Origin: Balneola sp.
Lineage (GTDB): Bacteria > Bacteroidota > Rhodothermia > Balneolales > Balneolaceae
Reading direction: 5' to 3'
NCBI GenBank assembly: GCA_002694685.1
Contig: NZMW01000002.1
Coordinates: forward strand, 1-64,000
Length of the DNA stretch: 64,000 bases
Every line of letters begins with the position of its first letter. Within the stretch, counting starts at the first letter, position 1. Below are positions 29,122-38,470 of this stretch, piece after piece. The notes beneath the pieces are model-generated. The model made no database searches, was not told the DNA's origin, and worked only from the letters and a program-made list of their open reading frames with translations. The position numbers and the translations under genes are program-made.

Positions 29122-30112
29122 ACTTACGGTAGTTACTTACGCTGATCAAAAATTAGAACCATCCAATGTACTTGTAGAGTCTTGCAATAAGCTTGGGCTG
29201 AAACTGGAAGTGCTTATTCATTCTACATGGAATGCGAACTCATTAAAAATCAAAGTTCTATATGATTTTTTACAAACAAAAAAAACTGATCAAATAATTC
29301 TTTTTGTTGATGCTTTTGATGTCCTGATACAAGAGAATGAACAAACGATACTCAAAAAATTTAATTCTCTAAATACAGATATACTTTTTTCTGGTGAAGC
29401 AAATTTCTCTTTTTATGACTCAACATTATATAAAGAATATTGGAGAATATACCCAAGAGGAGAAACCGTATTTGATTATGTAAATGCAGGGTCTTGTATC
29501 GGTAAAGTATCTGATTTAAGATTAATGCTTAATAAAATGATAAAGGATTACAAGATTCCAATAGAAAGAGAAGCTGAACTAACAAAAATTAAAAGCGATC
29601 AACATTTTTTTCATAGGTTTTACGTAGATAATTTTTATAAATCTGAGAATTATTTGGTCGCAAAAATTGATAGAAATCAACTCATTTTAGGCTGTACAGG
29701 AGGAAGAATGACTGCCAAAACTTTTTCTGAATACTCTAAAGTTCAGTCTTATTATCGCTTCAGAATTGAACGTCAGATACTAAAATTTCTGAACTTACAT
29801 AGATTTCAAAATGAGCCTAAAGATTATGTTGTAGAAGATGGAGCTTTCATTCAAAAAGAAACTCAAACCAAACCAAGTGTTGTGCACTTACCCGGCACGT
29901 GGGCTTCTTTTGATGAAATTTTAGATAATCTTTTATCAAAAAACACACAAAATCGGCGGAAGCCATGGAAACAGAAACTTGCTGTTTTTATCAGCTTTAT
30001 AAGTCAGGTAGTATCCATTATTTTCTCCCTTTTCATTAGCCTTCCATCTGTGAAACTGCAAAACAAAGAGAAACAGAGAAGAGCATCGGTCATAAGAGAC
30101 CTTAAAAATTAA
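29105..30112 (+). CDS. PLOD-type glycosyltransferase
   Basis: A 335-residue protein. The first 230 residues match the glycosyltransferase domain of procollagen lysyl hydroxylase/galactosyltransferase (PLOD) type: TVVTYADQKLEPSN, IILFVDAFDVLI (the DxD motif), FSGEANFSFYD, YVNAGSCIGKV and the later SDQHFFHRFY. The remaining third includes a hydrophobic helix near 300-315 and a basic tail, perhaps for membrane association. It starts inside the end of the GT4 gene (17-nt overlap). Predicted to glycosylate an exported glycan or protein; the acceptor is unknown. Confidence 0.75.
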   Translation: MEKKHKLTVVTYADQKLEPSNVLVESCNKLGLKLEVLIHSTWNANSLKIKVLYDFLQTKKTDQIILFVDAFDVLIQENEQTILKKFNSLNTDILFSGEANFSFYDSTLYKEYWRIYPRGETVFDYVNAGSCIGKVSDLRLMLNKMIKDYKIPIEREAELTKIKSDQHFFHRFYVDNFYKSENYLVAKIDRNQLILGCTGGRMTAKTFSEYSKVQSYYRFRIERQILKFLNLHRFQNEPKDYVVEDGAFIQKETQTKPSVVHLPGTWASFDEILDNLLSKNTQNRRKPWKQKLAVFISFISQVVSIIFSLFISLPSVKLQNKEKQRRASVIRDLKN

Positions 30113-30225
30113 GATTATTATACTTTTAAGTTTATGAAAGTAAAGTAAGAATTGCCAGATTTAAGCTATATTACTCAGGGCAAACGTCTCAGTTTTAAGC
30201 TACTTGTTAAACTGTTTACAGTAAC

Positions 30226-31041
30226 TTATACAGCCAGAAAAATACTCTGGAATTTTTTGCTTCCTAGATGTTATAAAGAGCCTGAAATACTTTTTAGAAG
30301 AATACGGACTACGCCATTTTTCGTTATAGGGTTCAGTGTTATTAATAACATTTCTTTCTCAATAAATTGCAGAGCATTCAGCGGCTTGTTCTTTCTGTAG
30401 GTTTTGTTATGAACTGCATGTAATTTTCCTGCAAGAATTAGGTTTAATACCCAGGCTCACCGCTCGGTCGTTGTAATTAGCATCTTCGCCATAGCGGAAA
30501 AAGTATGGATGAAAAACTCCCACAGTTTCCACTACTTGTCTACTCAATATCCAAAGTGCTACATTCACAAATTCAACTTCATAGGATTCTTTTAAGTTAC
30601 CTGCCTTAAAATCCTCCCGGAATAATTTATGGTCTTTGCGGTTTTGTTAAAAGAATTTAGAAATTTGTAAATCAAGAACTTTTTTAGAGTCATCAAAGTG
30701 AACAGGTGAAATAATTACCCTGTCACTAAACTTCTGAGACATTCGAATTAATTCTCCCACAGTGTTTTCTTTTATTCGGGTATCTTGGTTCACAAAAAAT
30801 ATTCAAAACCCTCCAAATAGGCCTTTTTTAAAGCCAGATTATTTGCTTTTCCAAAGCCTAAATTTTCTATCAAATAAATCTCTTCAAAAGACATCAAAAT
30901 TGTTAACGTATTGTCCGTAGACCTATTATAAACAATGGTAATACCTTCTCAACAGGCTTTTAATAAATTCTTCAATGTAATTTTTTGTCCACTGCATGTT
31001 ACAATAATCGCGCAAACAGAAGCATCTTTATTACGTACCAT
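30226..31041 (-). pseudogene. Decayed GT2 family glycosyltransferase
   Basis: On the minus strand a GT2 sequence can be followed from an ATG at 31041 (SVCAIIVTCSGQKITLKNLL) through ENLGFGKANNLALKKAY, FVNQDTRIKENTVGELI and YFFRYGEDANYNDRAVSLGIK to the C-terminal HNKTYRKNKPLNALQFIEKE. It is broken by an in-frame TGA (30949-30951), a lost T in the run at 30794-30799, a TAA (30647-30649), a frameshift at an A-run near 30424-30427 and a further TAA (30271-30273). The length of 272 codons is close to normal. It is a dead relative of the adjacent sugar-transfer genes. A short open frame on the other strand here (30152-30400) is only its antisense. Confidence 0.8.
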
Positions 31042-31113
31042 AGTTTTTTTTAATTCTTACTTAAAGAGGGCTCTAAGGTTATTATATATATGACATATAG
31101 CAACTAAATTTTT

Positions 31114-32730
31114 TTAAGACATCTTGACACTTTCAATTTGCCCGTTTCTCAGCGTAATAAGCTGGTCTGCTATGGAATAATATTTATCGTCATGTGATAT
31201 TAGAATTACCGTTTTTCCTTCCTTTTTAAGTCTCGGAATTATTTCAAGATAAAATTTCTCCTTAAAATGAACGTCTTGGTTGGCAGCCCATTCATCTAAT
31301 ACATAAATTGATTTGTCTTCTAATAATAATCGCATCAAATTAAGCCTGCTTTTTTGGCCAAAAGAAAGATTGAAATCACTGATTCTGAAAAAAGACAGAT
31401 TAGTTTTTCCTGTAAGCTCTAATTCATCAATGTAAGCATCTGAGTTTTCGAACTTGTTCTCTGGTATGTATGATATGTCATCAAAAACAGGTGAATCTGT
31501 GAAATGACAACAAAGCTCATTCCGATAAAATTGAATATTATCAAGAGACAGGGTTTGTCCTTTATATTTTACCTTTCCTTTGTCTGGTTGAAATAAACCC
31601 ACAATAATGTTGAAAAGGGTTGTTTTACCGCTACCATTACCACCTTTAATAATCACAATCTCATTTTCGTATATTACTGTATTTATAGGTCCAATTTTGA
31701 ATTCAGATTCATTCTCTCCATAAAAATATTCTACATTTTTTAAAGAAATTATTGGTGCACTATTATTTTCATTGTTAATAGGTTGATTCTTTAATGTAGG
31801 AATTGCATCCTCCAGATCTTTACTGAGTTCATTTATTTGCTCTATAGCATTTTCAACTTTTTTCAGTTCATTAAAAAAGACAATAATTTTAATGAATGAA
31901 GGCAAAATGAAAATCATTACCACAACAAATTGTGTGATAACTGGCTGGCTTAGTTCCACCCAATCCTGTCCCCCAAGAAAAAAAATACCTAAGCCAATTA
32001 GCACGATTGCTGTTATTAGTTGTTCCAAGACAATTTTAACAAGTTCAATCTTTGTATTCTCTTGAGCTAATCTATAATTCGGAGTGTGGATAGAATGATT
32101 TATGAAGTGATCACCATGCTCCCTGTTAATAGATAAATTTTTATACCCTAAGTTGAATAACTCAAACTTGGTATGAAGTTTTGTGCGGTTAATTGATCTC
32201 TCTCTTTCAAAACGTTTTTGCATAGGCAATGCTACAATCATAACACAGGTAATAAGTAAAAAAAGTGTCAAAACCATGGTAGCTAGTTGCCAAGACAGAT
32301 AAAACATATATGCAAATACTACCAGTGTTTGAGTAATAGCTACAACAAGACCTGGAAGGTTTTTCCCGAACTTACGAACTTCAGCTACTTCAAACTGTAG
32401 TACAGGAGCGATACGATTCAAGCGATCTTTTATAGCATCATAAGGTCTTCGTAGAATATTACGTGAAATGCTTTCTCTACACTCAATCAATATTTGTTCA
32501 AAATGCCATGTAATCTTTTTCCCTACAATAGTACTAATCAGTAAGGCTGTAATAATTTGACTAGCAATTAACCCAAAGTAGAAGAGTTTATTATCTTGAT
32601 CTGCAACTACTAGTTCCTTAAAAAAATTTAAGCTCGAGAGATTCAGTCCGGCAACTACTAAGCTTGCTACTGAAGCAGCAAGTATTTGCTTCCGCGAAGA
32701 TTGGTAAAAAAATTGAAGTGCTTTATACAT
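31114..32730 (-). CDS. SyrD/PvdE-like ABC exporter (fused membrane and ATPase domains)
   Basis: A 538-residue half-transporter. Residues 1-290 contain about six membrane helices. The ATPase domain follows, with Walker A GGNGSGKTT near 360, signature LSFGQKSRL near 475 and Walker B YVLDEWAANQD. The DEWAxxQD form is typical of the cyclic-peptide/pyoverdine (SyrD, PvdE) exporter family. It should move a peptide-like or lipid-linked substrate outward. It faces away from the glycosyltransferase genes across the pseudogene; no peptide synthetase or precursor peptide is nearby, so the cargo is unknown. Confidence 0.85.
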   Translation of the reverse strand: MYKALQFFYQSSRKQILAASVASLVVAGLNLSSLNFFKELVVADQDNKLFYFGLIASQIITALLISTIVGKKITWHFEQILIECRESISRNILRRPYDAIKDRLNRIAPVLQFEVAEVRKFGKNLPGLVVAITQTLVVFAYMFYLSWQLATMVLTLFLLITCVMIVALPMQKRFERERSINRTKLHTKFELFNLGYKNLSINREHGDHFINHSIHTPNYRLAQENTKIELVKIVLEQLITAIVLIGLGIFFLGGQDWVELSQPVITQFVVVMIFILPSFIKIIVFFNELKKVENAIEQINELSKDLEDAIPTLKNQPINNENNSAPIISLKNVEYFYGENESEFKIGPINTVIYENEIVIIKGGNGSGKTTLFNIIVGLFQPDKGKVKYKGQTLSLDNIQFYRNELCCHFTDSPVFDDISYIPENKFENSDAYIDELELTGKTNLSFFRISDFNLSFGQKSRLNLMRLLLEDKSIYVLDEWAANQDVHFKEKFYLEIIPRLKKEGKTVILISHDDKYYSIADQLITLRNGQIESVKMS

Positions 32731-33192
32731 TCTTATAATGGTAGAGTTTCGAGATTAAGTTTTATTCAGGCCAATTTATGTCTGAGTATTAATCTGATTT
32801 GTTTGTCAGCATGATAATATAGGGCCCATTAATTATGTAAAGGTAACAATTTTTACCAGGCTAAAGTTAAGTCTCATTTAATTTTAACCCCATTTAAGCC
32901 TTACTTCGAGTATCCAAGGTTGGGATACGAAGATCATTATTTCTACTATTATATTTAATGTGTCTGGAGAGCCTAGCTCTCAGGATATTGAACATCAGCT
33001 AGAGCTTATAATTTTATTGGAATACGTAATAATTATTTATTCTGGGACATGTGGCCTCTATTAGAGTCACGTATGAACCTCTCTCTGCGTTAATCCTTTT
33101 AAATCTATGAGAAAAAGTTCTCCTCCCTTAGATTGTTTTTTCGAGATTTTCAACCACAAGAAAGGGGGGCAAGATTTCAGGAATTATTGACC
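32731..33192. other. Gap between ABC exporter and epimerase
   Basis: About 460 bp without a supported gene. A short perfect palindrome GAGAGC-CTA-GCTCTC lies at 32967-32981. The left part should contain the ABC promoter. The right part follows the epimerase stop; I see no clear terminator. This is the right border zone of the sugar island. Confidence 0.45.
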
Positions 33193-33588
33193 CTATCTAC
33201 TCTGACACAACTCTACTAATACACCGTGATTATCTTTTGGCTGGACAAATGCAACCAACTTTTTATCGGCTCCTTTTTTGGGCTGTTTATTGAGTATGGT
33301 AAATCCTTCTTTTTTAAGCCGGGCCAGTTCTTGATGTATATCCTCCACCTCAAAAGCTACATGATGTAATCCTTCTCCATTTTTCTTGACATATTTTGCT
33401 ATAACAGAGTCATCAGTCGTAGCACCTAAAAGTTCCACTTTAGATTCCCCGGTTTGAAAGAACACGGTTTCAACTTTTTCACTTTCAACTGTCTCACTTT
33501 TAGTGGGAGAGGCATTAAGGATTTTGGAGTAGGTCTCCGTTGCTGCTTTAATGTCTTTTACGGCAATGCCGATATGATCGATATGCAT
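33193..33588 (-). CDS. mce: Methylmalonyl-CoA epimerase
   Basis: A 131-residue enzyme of the vicinal-oxygen-chelate fold. It inverts (R)- and (S)-methylmalonyl-CoA in the propionate/succinate route. The two halves each supply metal ligands: HIDHIGIAV at the N-terminus and GLHHVAFEV and VLVEL in the second half. The length is typical (about 130-140). It is a single gene; the mutase genes are not in the window. A second, 5'-truncated and diverged copy lies at 26605-26832, on the other side of the glycosyltransferase island. Confidence 0.92.
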   Translation of the reverse strand: MHIDHIGIAVKDIKAATETYSKILNASPTKSETVESEKVETVFFQTGESKVELLGATTDDSVIAKYVKKNGEGLHHVAFEVEDIHQELARLKKEGFTILNKQPKKGADKKLVAFVQPKDNHGVLVELCQSR

Positions 33589-33628
33589 GGCTGGTTTATT
33601 GAATTGAAAGGTGAAAAATCAGTAGCAA

Positions 33629-33683
33629 TAAAAAAGAGCAGGTAAGAAACAAAACTCAATGAGTAATGTTTTTTACCTGCTCT
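33629..33683 (-). terminator. Terminator of the cyclase/M48 operon
   Basis: On the minus strand AGAGCAGGTAA and TTACCTGCTCT form an 11-bp stem around a 27-nt loop, followed by TTTTTT. It lies just past the end of the M48 peptidase gene (33716). Confidence 0.7.
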
Positions 33684-33715
33684 AAAATATAGAATTTTAA
33701 AAGAAGCTGTTCAGC

Positions 33716-35026
33716 TTATTCAAGTGAATTAATGAGTCGCTGAAATAAATCACTGCTCGTATTGCCGTTTCCTAAATTCAATTCGCTGATTTGCTTATTA
33801 ACAGCTGTAATTCGCTTTTCAAGCTTTAGGCCATTCCATTCTGTAATTGATTCTGAAGGATTTTCGAAGCGCTGAAGTCTTTCAAGATATTTAACGGCTT
33901 CATTCGGATTATATCCGGAAAGGTATGTATAGATGATGCCCCAGTAGTCAGCCTCAAATTCATATTCTTCCAAACGCTCACTATTTATAGCATCATAAAA
34001 GCCATCCCCCATATCAGTGAGTCGTTGCTCACTCGTTCTTTCCTCTTCAGTAGCTTGGTCTTCGGCATTATTGGCTGCCAATTTACGACGCATTTCTTCC
34101 AGCATGCTTTCCTGTTTGATGCGTGGCTCTTGCTCCAGATACTCAACTATTCCATGTCCAAAAACCAGGTGAGCAACTTCATGGGCTATAAAATGAACCA
34201 GCTCTGCCTCTGTCTGCATCTGCTTGAGAGCTCCCTTTGAGATAAAGATATAGTTTCCGGGAAGGGAATACCCTTGAATATCTTCCACATCAAGAATGAG
34301 AATACTGAAATCCAACTCAGGGCGGTGGCTATTTTCTACTACCAATCCTGAAATAAGATCAAGGTATCGCTGAAGTGGATAGTTGCTGACCAAGCCTTTT
34401 TGAGCAACTGCACTTGCCACAGCATATCCAACCTGATCGATAGAAGGGTTGGGGTATGGAATATAGATAGCACGTGGATACAGCATTCTTCTTTGCTGAT
34501 AGTCATTCATGGGGCGGTCACGAACTCCAATAAAGTTCTGAAATTCAGTAGGTGAAGCCGGTTCAATTAGGTATCGCTCAAAATTGACGGAATATTCCAG
34601 GCCACGTGTACGAGCCCATTTTTCAGAAAATCCTTTTACAGCAGCCGAAACCTGGGCAGGAGAAGCTGTCAGGTCTTCTTCAGTTACTGGGTCATCGTTG
34701 TTAAGCTGTGAAAACATCAGCCCCATACGTTGTTGCATGGAGTCCGACTCAAGTTCATCAGAGCTGATTTGAGCTTCGGAAAGCGTATAGCTTGGCAACC
34801 AGCCTCTTGTGTCTTTAAACCAAACACGATTCCAATACCCCTCGGTTGAATCCAGTTCAACTTTATTATTGATGTAAAGTCTTAGAAGGAATTCATGATA
34901 GGCTGCCGGACCTTCTCTAAGGTCAGCTGTTTGATTCGTGTACCTTGTTTGTGCAATTCCTGACTGGCTAAAGATAACTGTGCTTAATAGCAGCACCCCA
35001 AAAATAGAAAGTATTGTTTTCATCAT
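33716..35026 (-). CDS. Exported M48-family metallopeptidase with SH3-like domain
   Basis: A 436-residue exported protein. Signal peptide at 1-25, then a bacterial SH3-like domain (about 27-85; TADLREGPAAYHEFLLRLY), a linker, and an M48 zinc peptidase domain with HEVAH near 285 and the downstream ADYWGIIYT segment (third ligand). Such proteins act in the periplasm or at the outer membrane as quality-control proteases. Its ATG overlaps the stop of the upstream cyclase (ATGA), so the genes are translationally coupled, linking a signalling cyclase to a peptidase. Confidence 0.85.
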   Translation of the reverse strand: MMKTILSIFGVLLLSTVIFSQSGIAQTRYTNQTADLREGPAAYHEFLLRLYINNKVELDSTEGYWNRVWFKDTRGWLPSYTLSEAQISSDELESDSMQQRMGLMFSQLNNDDPVTEEDLTASPAQVSAAVKGFSEKWARTRGLEYSVNFERYLIEPASPTEFQNFIGVRDRPMNDYQQRRMLYPRAIYIPYPNPSIDQVGYAVASAVAQKGLVSNYPLQRYLDLISGLVVENSHRPELDFSILILDVEDIQGYSLPGNYIFISKGALKQMQTEAELVHFIAHEVAHLVFGHGIVEYLEQEPRIKQESMLEEMRRKLAANNAEDQATEEERTSEQRLTDMGDGFYDAINSERLEEYEFEADYWGIIYTYLSGYNPNEAVKYLERLQRFENPSESITEWNGLKLEKRITAVNKQISELNLGNGNTSSDLFQRLINSLE

Positions 35027-37197
35027 TTATTTGTTTGTTGATAGCTTCCTTCCCAGTTTTCCCCGGGCGGATTCTTTTTAAATACCTCGATGTTCTTTAA
35101 ATAAATACGGCAAAGCATGTCCCCGTCTTTCATTTCCAGTGCTTTTTGGAAATTAACTTCTGCCTCTTCCCATTCCCGATTATAATACTGATTTAAACCT
35201 TTATGGAAAAGTTCAACAAAAGGGGCCCATTTTGCATGCTCAGTATCATCATTCTCACAAACCAGCTCAAAAATACGGATGGGTTTTGTTTTACCTTTTG
35301 CCTTCATCAAAGCAACTTCACGGGTCAGCATACGGTCTTTAACTTGTAGCTGTGTACTTTCAGAGATCAAAATCCGGGTACCAAAATCTTTGTTGGCGGG
35401 TTCAAGTCGTGCACCTAAATTCACATTATCGCCTAATACGGTATAGCTAAAGCGATCTTTAGAGCCCATGTTACCAACAACCATCGGCCCTGAATTTAAC
35501 CCATAACGAACATGCGGTGCGGGTAAGTCATCTCCACTCCATTTAGCTTGTAGCTCCTGGAGCTTATCCTCCATTTCGAGCACACATTTACAGGCAAGGT
35601 AGGCATGTTCTTCGGTTGGCACGGGAGCTCCCCAAAAAGCCATAATAGCATCACCGATATACTTATCCAGGGTGCCTTTATTTCTGAAAACAATATCAGT
35701 CATTTCACTCAGGTACTCATTCAGAAAAGTAACGAGTTCTTCAGGAGGCATATCTTCCGAAATAGAAGTAAAACCAGCCAAGTCACTAAACAGTACAGTT
35801 AGTTCTTTCTTTTCGCCTCCTAACTTTAGCAACTCGGGCGATTCAATAATTTGTTCGACCAGCTCTTTTTGAAGGTATAAGTCAAACGCGCTTCGGATAG
35901 CACGTTTTTGGGCATCTTCACTGACATATTTTGTGGTATAACCAACAATGATGACTAACAATGAGGAAAGGAAAATTTCGGCAGTAGGGAACCAGACCCG
36001 ATATACACTGAATAGCAGTAACCCTATAACTACAATTGATCCCATTACTACCGCAGAAACAGAAATATTGACTCGGGAAGGAGTCCAGAAAATAGCAGCA
36101 AGCAGCAGGGCACAAATAATTAGAATCAGGATATTCTTAACAAGGTTAGGAACCGATGTGATGAAGTCGTTTTCTAATAAATTATTGGCAACCGCAGCAT
36201 GTATTTCTACACCGGGGAAGGGCTCTATGGGACTCATCGGGGTTGATTTGATGTCGGATAAACCGGCTGCACTTGCCCCTATGAAAACAATTTTATCCTG
36301 TAATTCAATTAATGAATCTGCATTGGTGGTTCCTGTTTGCCGAAACTGCAAACCGGCTTTAAACAACCCATAAATTGGATAGGTGCGGAAGGAGCCATCA
36401 TTCACCCCACCTTGCTTGTACCAATTAATCAGATAATTTCCATCATCTTGTAAAGGGATTTCCAGGGAGTCAACGTGAAGGGCATTGCCTTTCTCTTCTA
36501 GAGTCAGGTTTTGAGGATTGGTGTATCCTAAGTAAGCAGCAACACCAAGTGACGGGATTGCTTTTTCTTCGGTTAAATTGAAGAAAAGCGGAACCGATCG
36601 AATAATAGATTCATTTTGTGTGGGAATCTGAACAGACCCAAGCTTATGAGCCGTCTTTAGAAATCGAGGAATGGGAACGTTAGAAACACTATAAAGCTGG
36701 TGTTGATCTTCAATATTTATGGGATAGGTAAAACGGTCTAATTTGCCAGATTCATAGGCTGAATCAGATTCTAAAGTTTGAATAGAAAGTACTGAGTTTT
36801 GGTAGGTGCCAAACATCTGTTCAAGGAAAAGATCACTCATCCATCCTGACATGCCCCTTCGGTCAAAATCTGGTTGATCAAAAAGCACATCATAAACAAC
36901 AAGCCGTACACCTTTTGCCATTAGGTAATTATGTACGGTTCCATACACTTCACGAGGCCAAGGCCAGTAAATACCGTGATTTTCCACAAAGTCATCCAGA
37001 CTTTTTTGGTCAATCATAGCAAGCGAAACACGCTCTTTGGGAACGTCCCGATCAAAAGTTCTAAACTTTTGGTCCAAAAGAGAGTACTCAATAGGGTTAA
37101 AAAAACCGGAATATTGAAGGGCAAAAAGAGAGCTCATCACCCCAACAAACACTAAACCGATGAGCGTACCTTTTGATAGTTTTTTGCTTTTTTTCAT
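35023..37197 (-). CDS. CHASE2-domain class III adenylate/guanylate cyclase
   Basis: A 724-residue membrane receptor cyclase. After an N-terminal helix (about 10-30) comes an extracellular CHASE2 domain (about 35-340; RVSLAMIDQKSLDDF and VFIGASAAGLSDIKSTP), then three membrane helices (about 350-425) and a class III cyclase domain (about 455-640) with the metal-binding Asp in LFSDLAGFTS and the second in DKYIGDAIMAFWG. The C-terminus has a TPR-like segment. It would make cAMP (or cGMP) in response to an external signal. It is the first gene of a two-gene operon with the M48 peptidase; both start and stop overlap. Confidence 0.92.
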   Translation of the reverse strand: MKKSKKLSKGTLIGLVFVGVMSSLFALQYSGFFNPIEYSLLDQKFRTFDRDVPKERVSLAMIDQKSLDDFVENHGIYWPWPREVYGTVHNYLMAKGVRLVVYDVLFDQPDFDRRGMSGWMSDLFLEQMFGTYQNSVLSIQTLESDSAYESGKLDRFTYPINIEDQHQLYSVSNVPIPRFLKTAHKLGSVQIPTQNESIIRSVPLFFNLTEEKAIPSLGVAAYLGYTNPQNLTLEEKGNALHVDSLEIPLQDDGNYLINWYKQGGVNDGSFRTYPIYGLFKAGLQFRQTGTTNADSLIELQDKIVFIGASAAGLSDIKSTPMSPIEPFPGVEIHAAVANNLLENDFITSVPNLVKNILILIICALLLAAIFWTPSRVNISVSAVVMGSIVVIGLLLFSVYRVWFPTAEIFLSSLLVIIVGYTTKYVSEDAQKRAIRSAFDLYLQKELVEQIIESPELLKLGGEKKELTVLFSDLAGFTSISEDMPPEELVTFLNEYLSEMTDIVFRNKGTLDKYIGDAIMAFWGAPVPTEEHAYLACKCVLEMEDKLQELQAKWSGDDLPAPHVRYGLNSGPMVVGNMGSKDRFSYTVLGDNVNLGARLEPANKDFGTRILISESTQLQVKDRMLTREVALMKAKGKTKPIRIFELVCENDDTEHAKWAPFVELFHKGLNQYYNREWEEAEVNFQKALEMKDGDMLCRIYLKNIEVFKKNPPGENWEGSYQQTNK

Positions 37198-37384
37198 TTC
37201 TGTACCCGATTAATAGTAACCCTTAAGCAACTTTATAATAGTAAATAAACAGTACTCCTTCACTTTCTTATTTAGAAAATAAGCATGTTTTGAAGTGCGA
37301 CATTATATAATACATCTTAGAAATGCTTTATTTATCATTGCCTGTAAAGCTGTAAGAAGTAAAACGAACACAATATAAATATTT

Positions 37385-38470
37385 ATGGCACACCATAGAG
37401 TTAAATCTTCCGGCAAATATCCCTTTTGGCTTAAGTCGACCATTACCCTTATCGGGTTAAGCCTGCTTTTTGTGATCGTCAGCTACGCGAAGTTCATTTT
37501 GATGCCCCTGGCTTTTTCTGCCTTTTTTGCGATGCTTTTAAATCCATTGGTTCGGCTTTTTGAACGGTGGAAAGTAGGTCGTGCCTTTAGCATAATTCTG
37601 ACCCTTTTGGTTGTATTTATTGTTTTTACCGGAGTTATATCACTGATATCAGCACAGTTTGTACAATTTGCTGAACGAATCCCTGAGGTGACAGAAAAAC
37701 TTAAGACAGTATCAAACAGTGCTATTCAATATTTGGAGGAAACAGCAGGAATCTCACAAGAGGAGCAAAGTGAATACCTGCAACAGGGTATCAATAACCT
37801 CATTGACCAAAGCGGAAATTATGTGAGTTCTTTTTTAAGCGCTACCACCAATATTTTTACGGTTATGACGCTGATGCCCATCTTCGTCTTTTTCATGTTG
37901 TATTATCAGGAAATGTACAGGACGTTCTTCCAAAAGCTATTTACTTCAAGAAAAGAAGAGGGCTCCGGTGTTGATAAACTCTTAGATAACATTCAGGATG
38001 TAACTCAAAATTATTTGGTAGGAATGTTATCTGTAATCGGGATATTAGCAGTTTTAAACACCACCGGGCTTTTAATTATTGGCCTCGAACACGCCTTATT
38101 CTTCGGTGTTTTTGCTTCCTTGTTAGCCATCATCCCATATATTGGAATTATTATTGGGGCCCTGCCACCGTTACTTTTTGCCCTGTTGTTAACCGACTCT
38201 TTACTAACACCCGTCTTTGTGGTAGCGGTATTTGCGACGGTACAGTTTTTGGAAGGAAATTTTATCACCCCAAGAATTGTAGGATCTAAAGTTTCCATAA
38301 ACCCTTTTGTAGCTATGGTCGCATTGATAGTGGGAGGAGAGCTATGGGGTATTTCCGGGATGATTTTATTTGTACCACTCATCGGAATTTTAAAGGTCGT
38401 ATTTGATCAGATTCCGGAAATGAAGCCTTATGGATATTTATTAGGCAACAGTATTACCTATGAGAAATGA
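37385..38470 (+). CDS. AI-2E family transporter
   Basis: A 361-residue polytopic inner-membrane protein of the AI-2E (PerM-like) family. Two N-terminal helices, a periplasmic loop (about 75-150), then a run of helices with the family motifs FFMLYYQEM, PYIGIIIGALPPLLFALL and FLEGNFITPRIVG. Some family members export signalling molecules or act as Na+/H+ antiporters; the substrate here is not known. It overlaps the next gene by 4 nt (ATGA), so they are translated together. Confidence 0.9.
   Translation: MAHHRVKSSGKYPFWLKSTITLIGLSLLFVIVSYAKFILMPLAFSAFFAMLLNPLVRLFERWKVGRAFSIILTLLVVFIVFTGVISLISAQFVQFAERIPEVTEKLKTVSNSAIQYLEETAGISQEEQSEYLQQGINNLIDQSGNYVSSFLSATTNIFTVMTLMPIFVFFMLYYQEMYRTFFQKLFTSRKEEGSGVDKLLDNIQDVTQNYLVGMLSVIGILAVLNTTGLLIIGLEHALFFGVFASLLAIIPYIGIIIGALPPLLFALLLTDSLLTPVFVVAVFATVQFLEGNFITPRIVGSKVSINPFVAMVALIVGGELWGISGMILFVPLIGILKVVFDQIPEMKPYGYLLGNSITYEK

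Noticed and set aside
30152-30400. Plus-strand open frame of 82 codons in the sugar island
   Set aside because: It lies antisense to the C-terminal part of the decayed GT2 gene, whose minus-strand translation is recognisable. No start signal or homology supports it.
38011-38382. 123-codon minus-strand frame inside the AI-2E transporter
   Set aside because: It is antisense to conserved membrane helices of a well supported gene; no homology or start signal.
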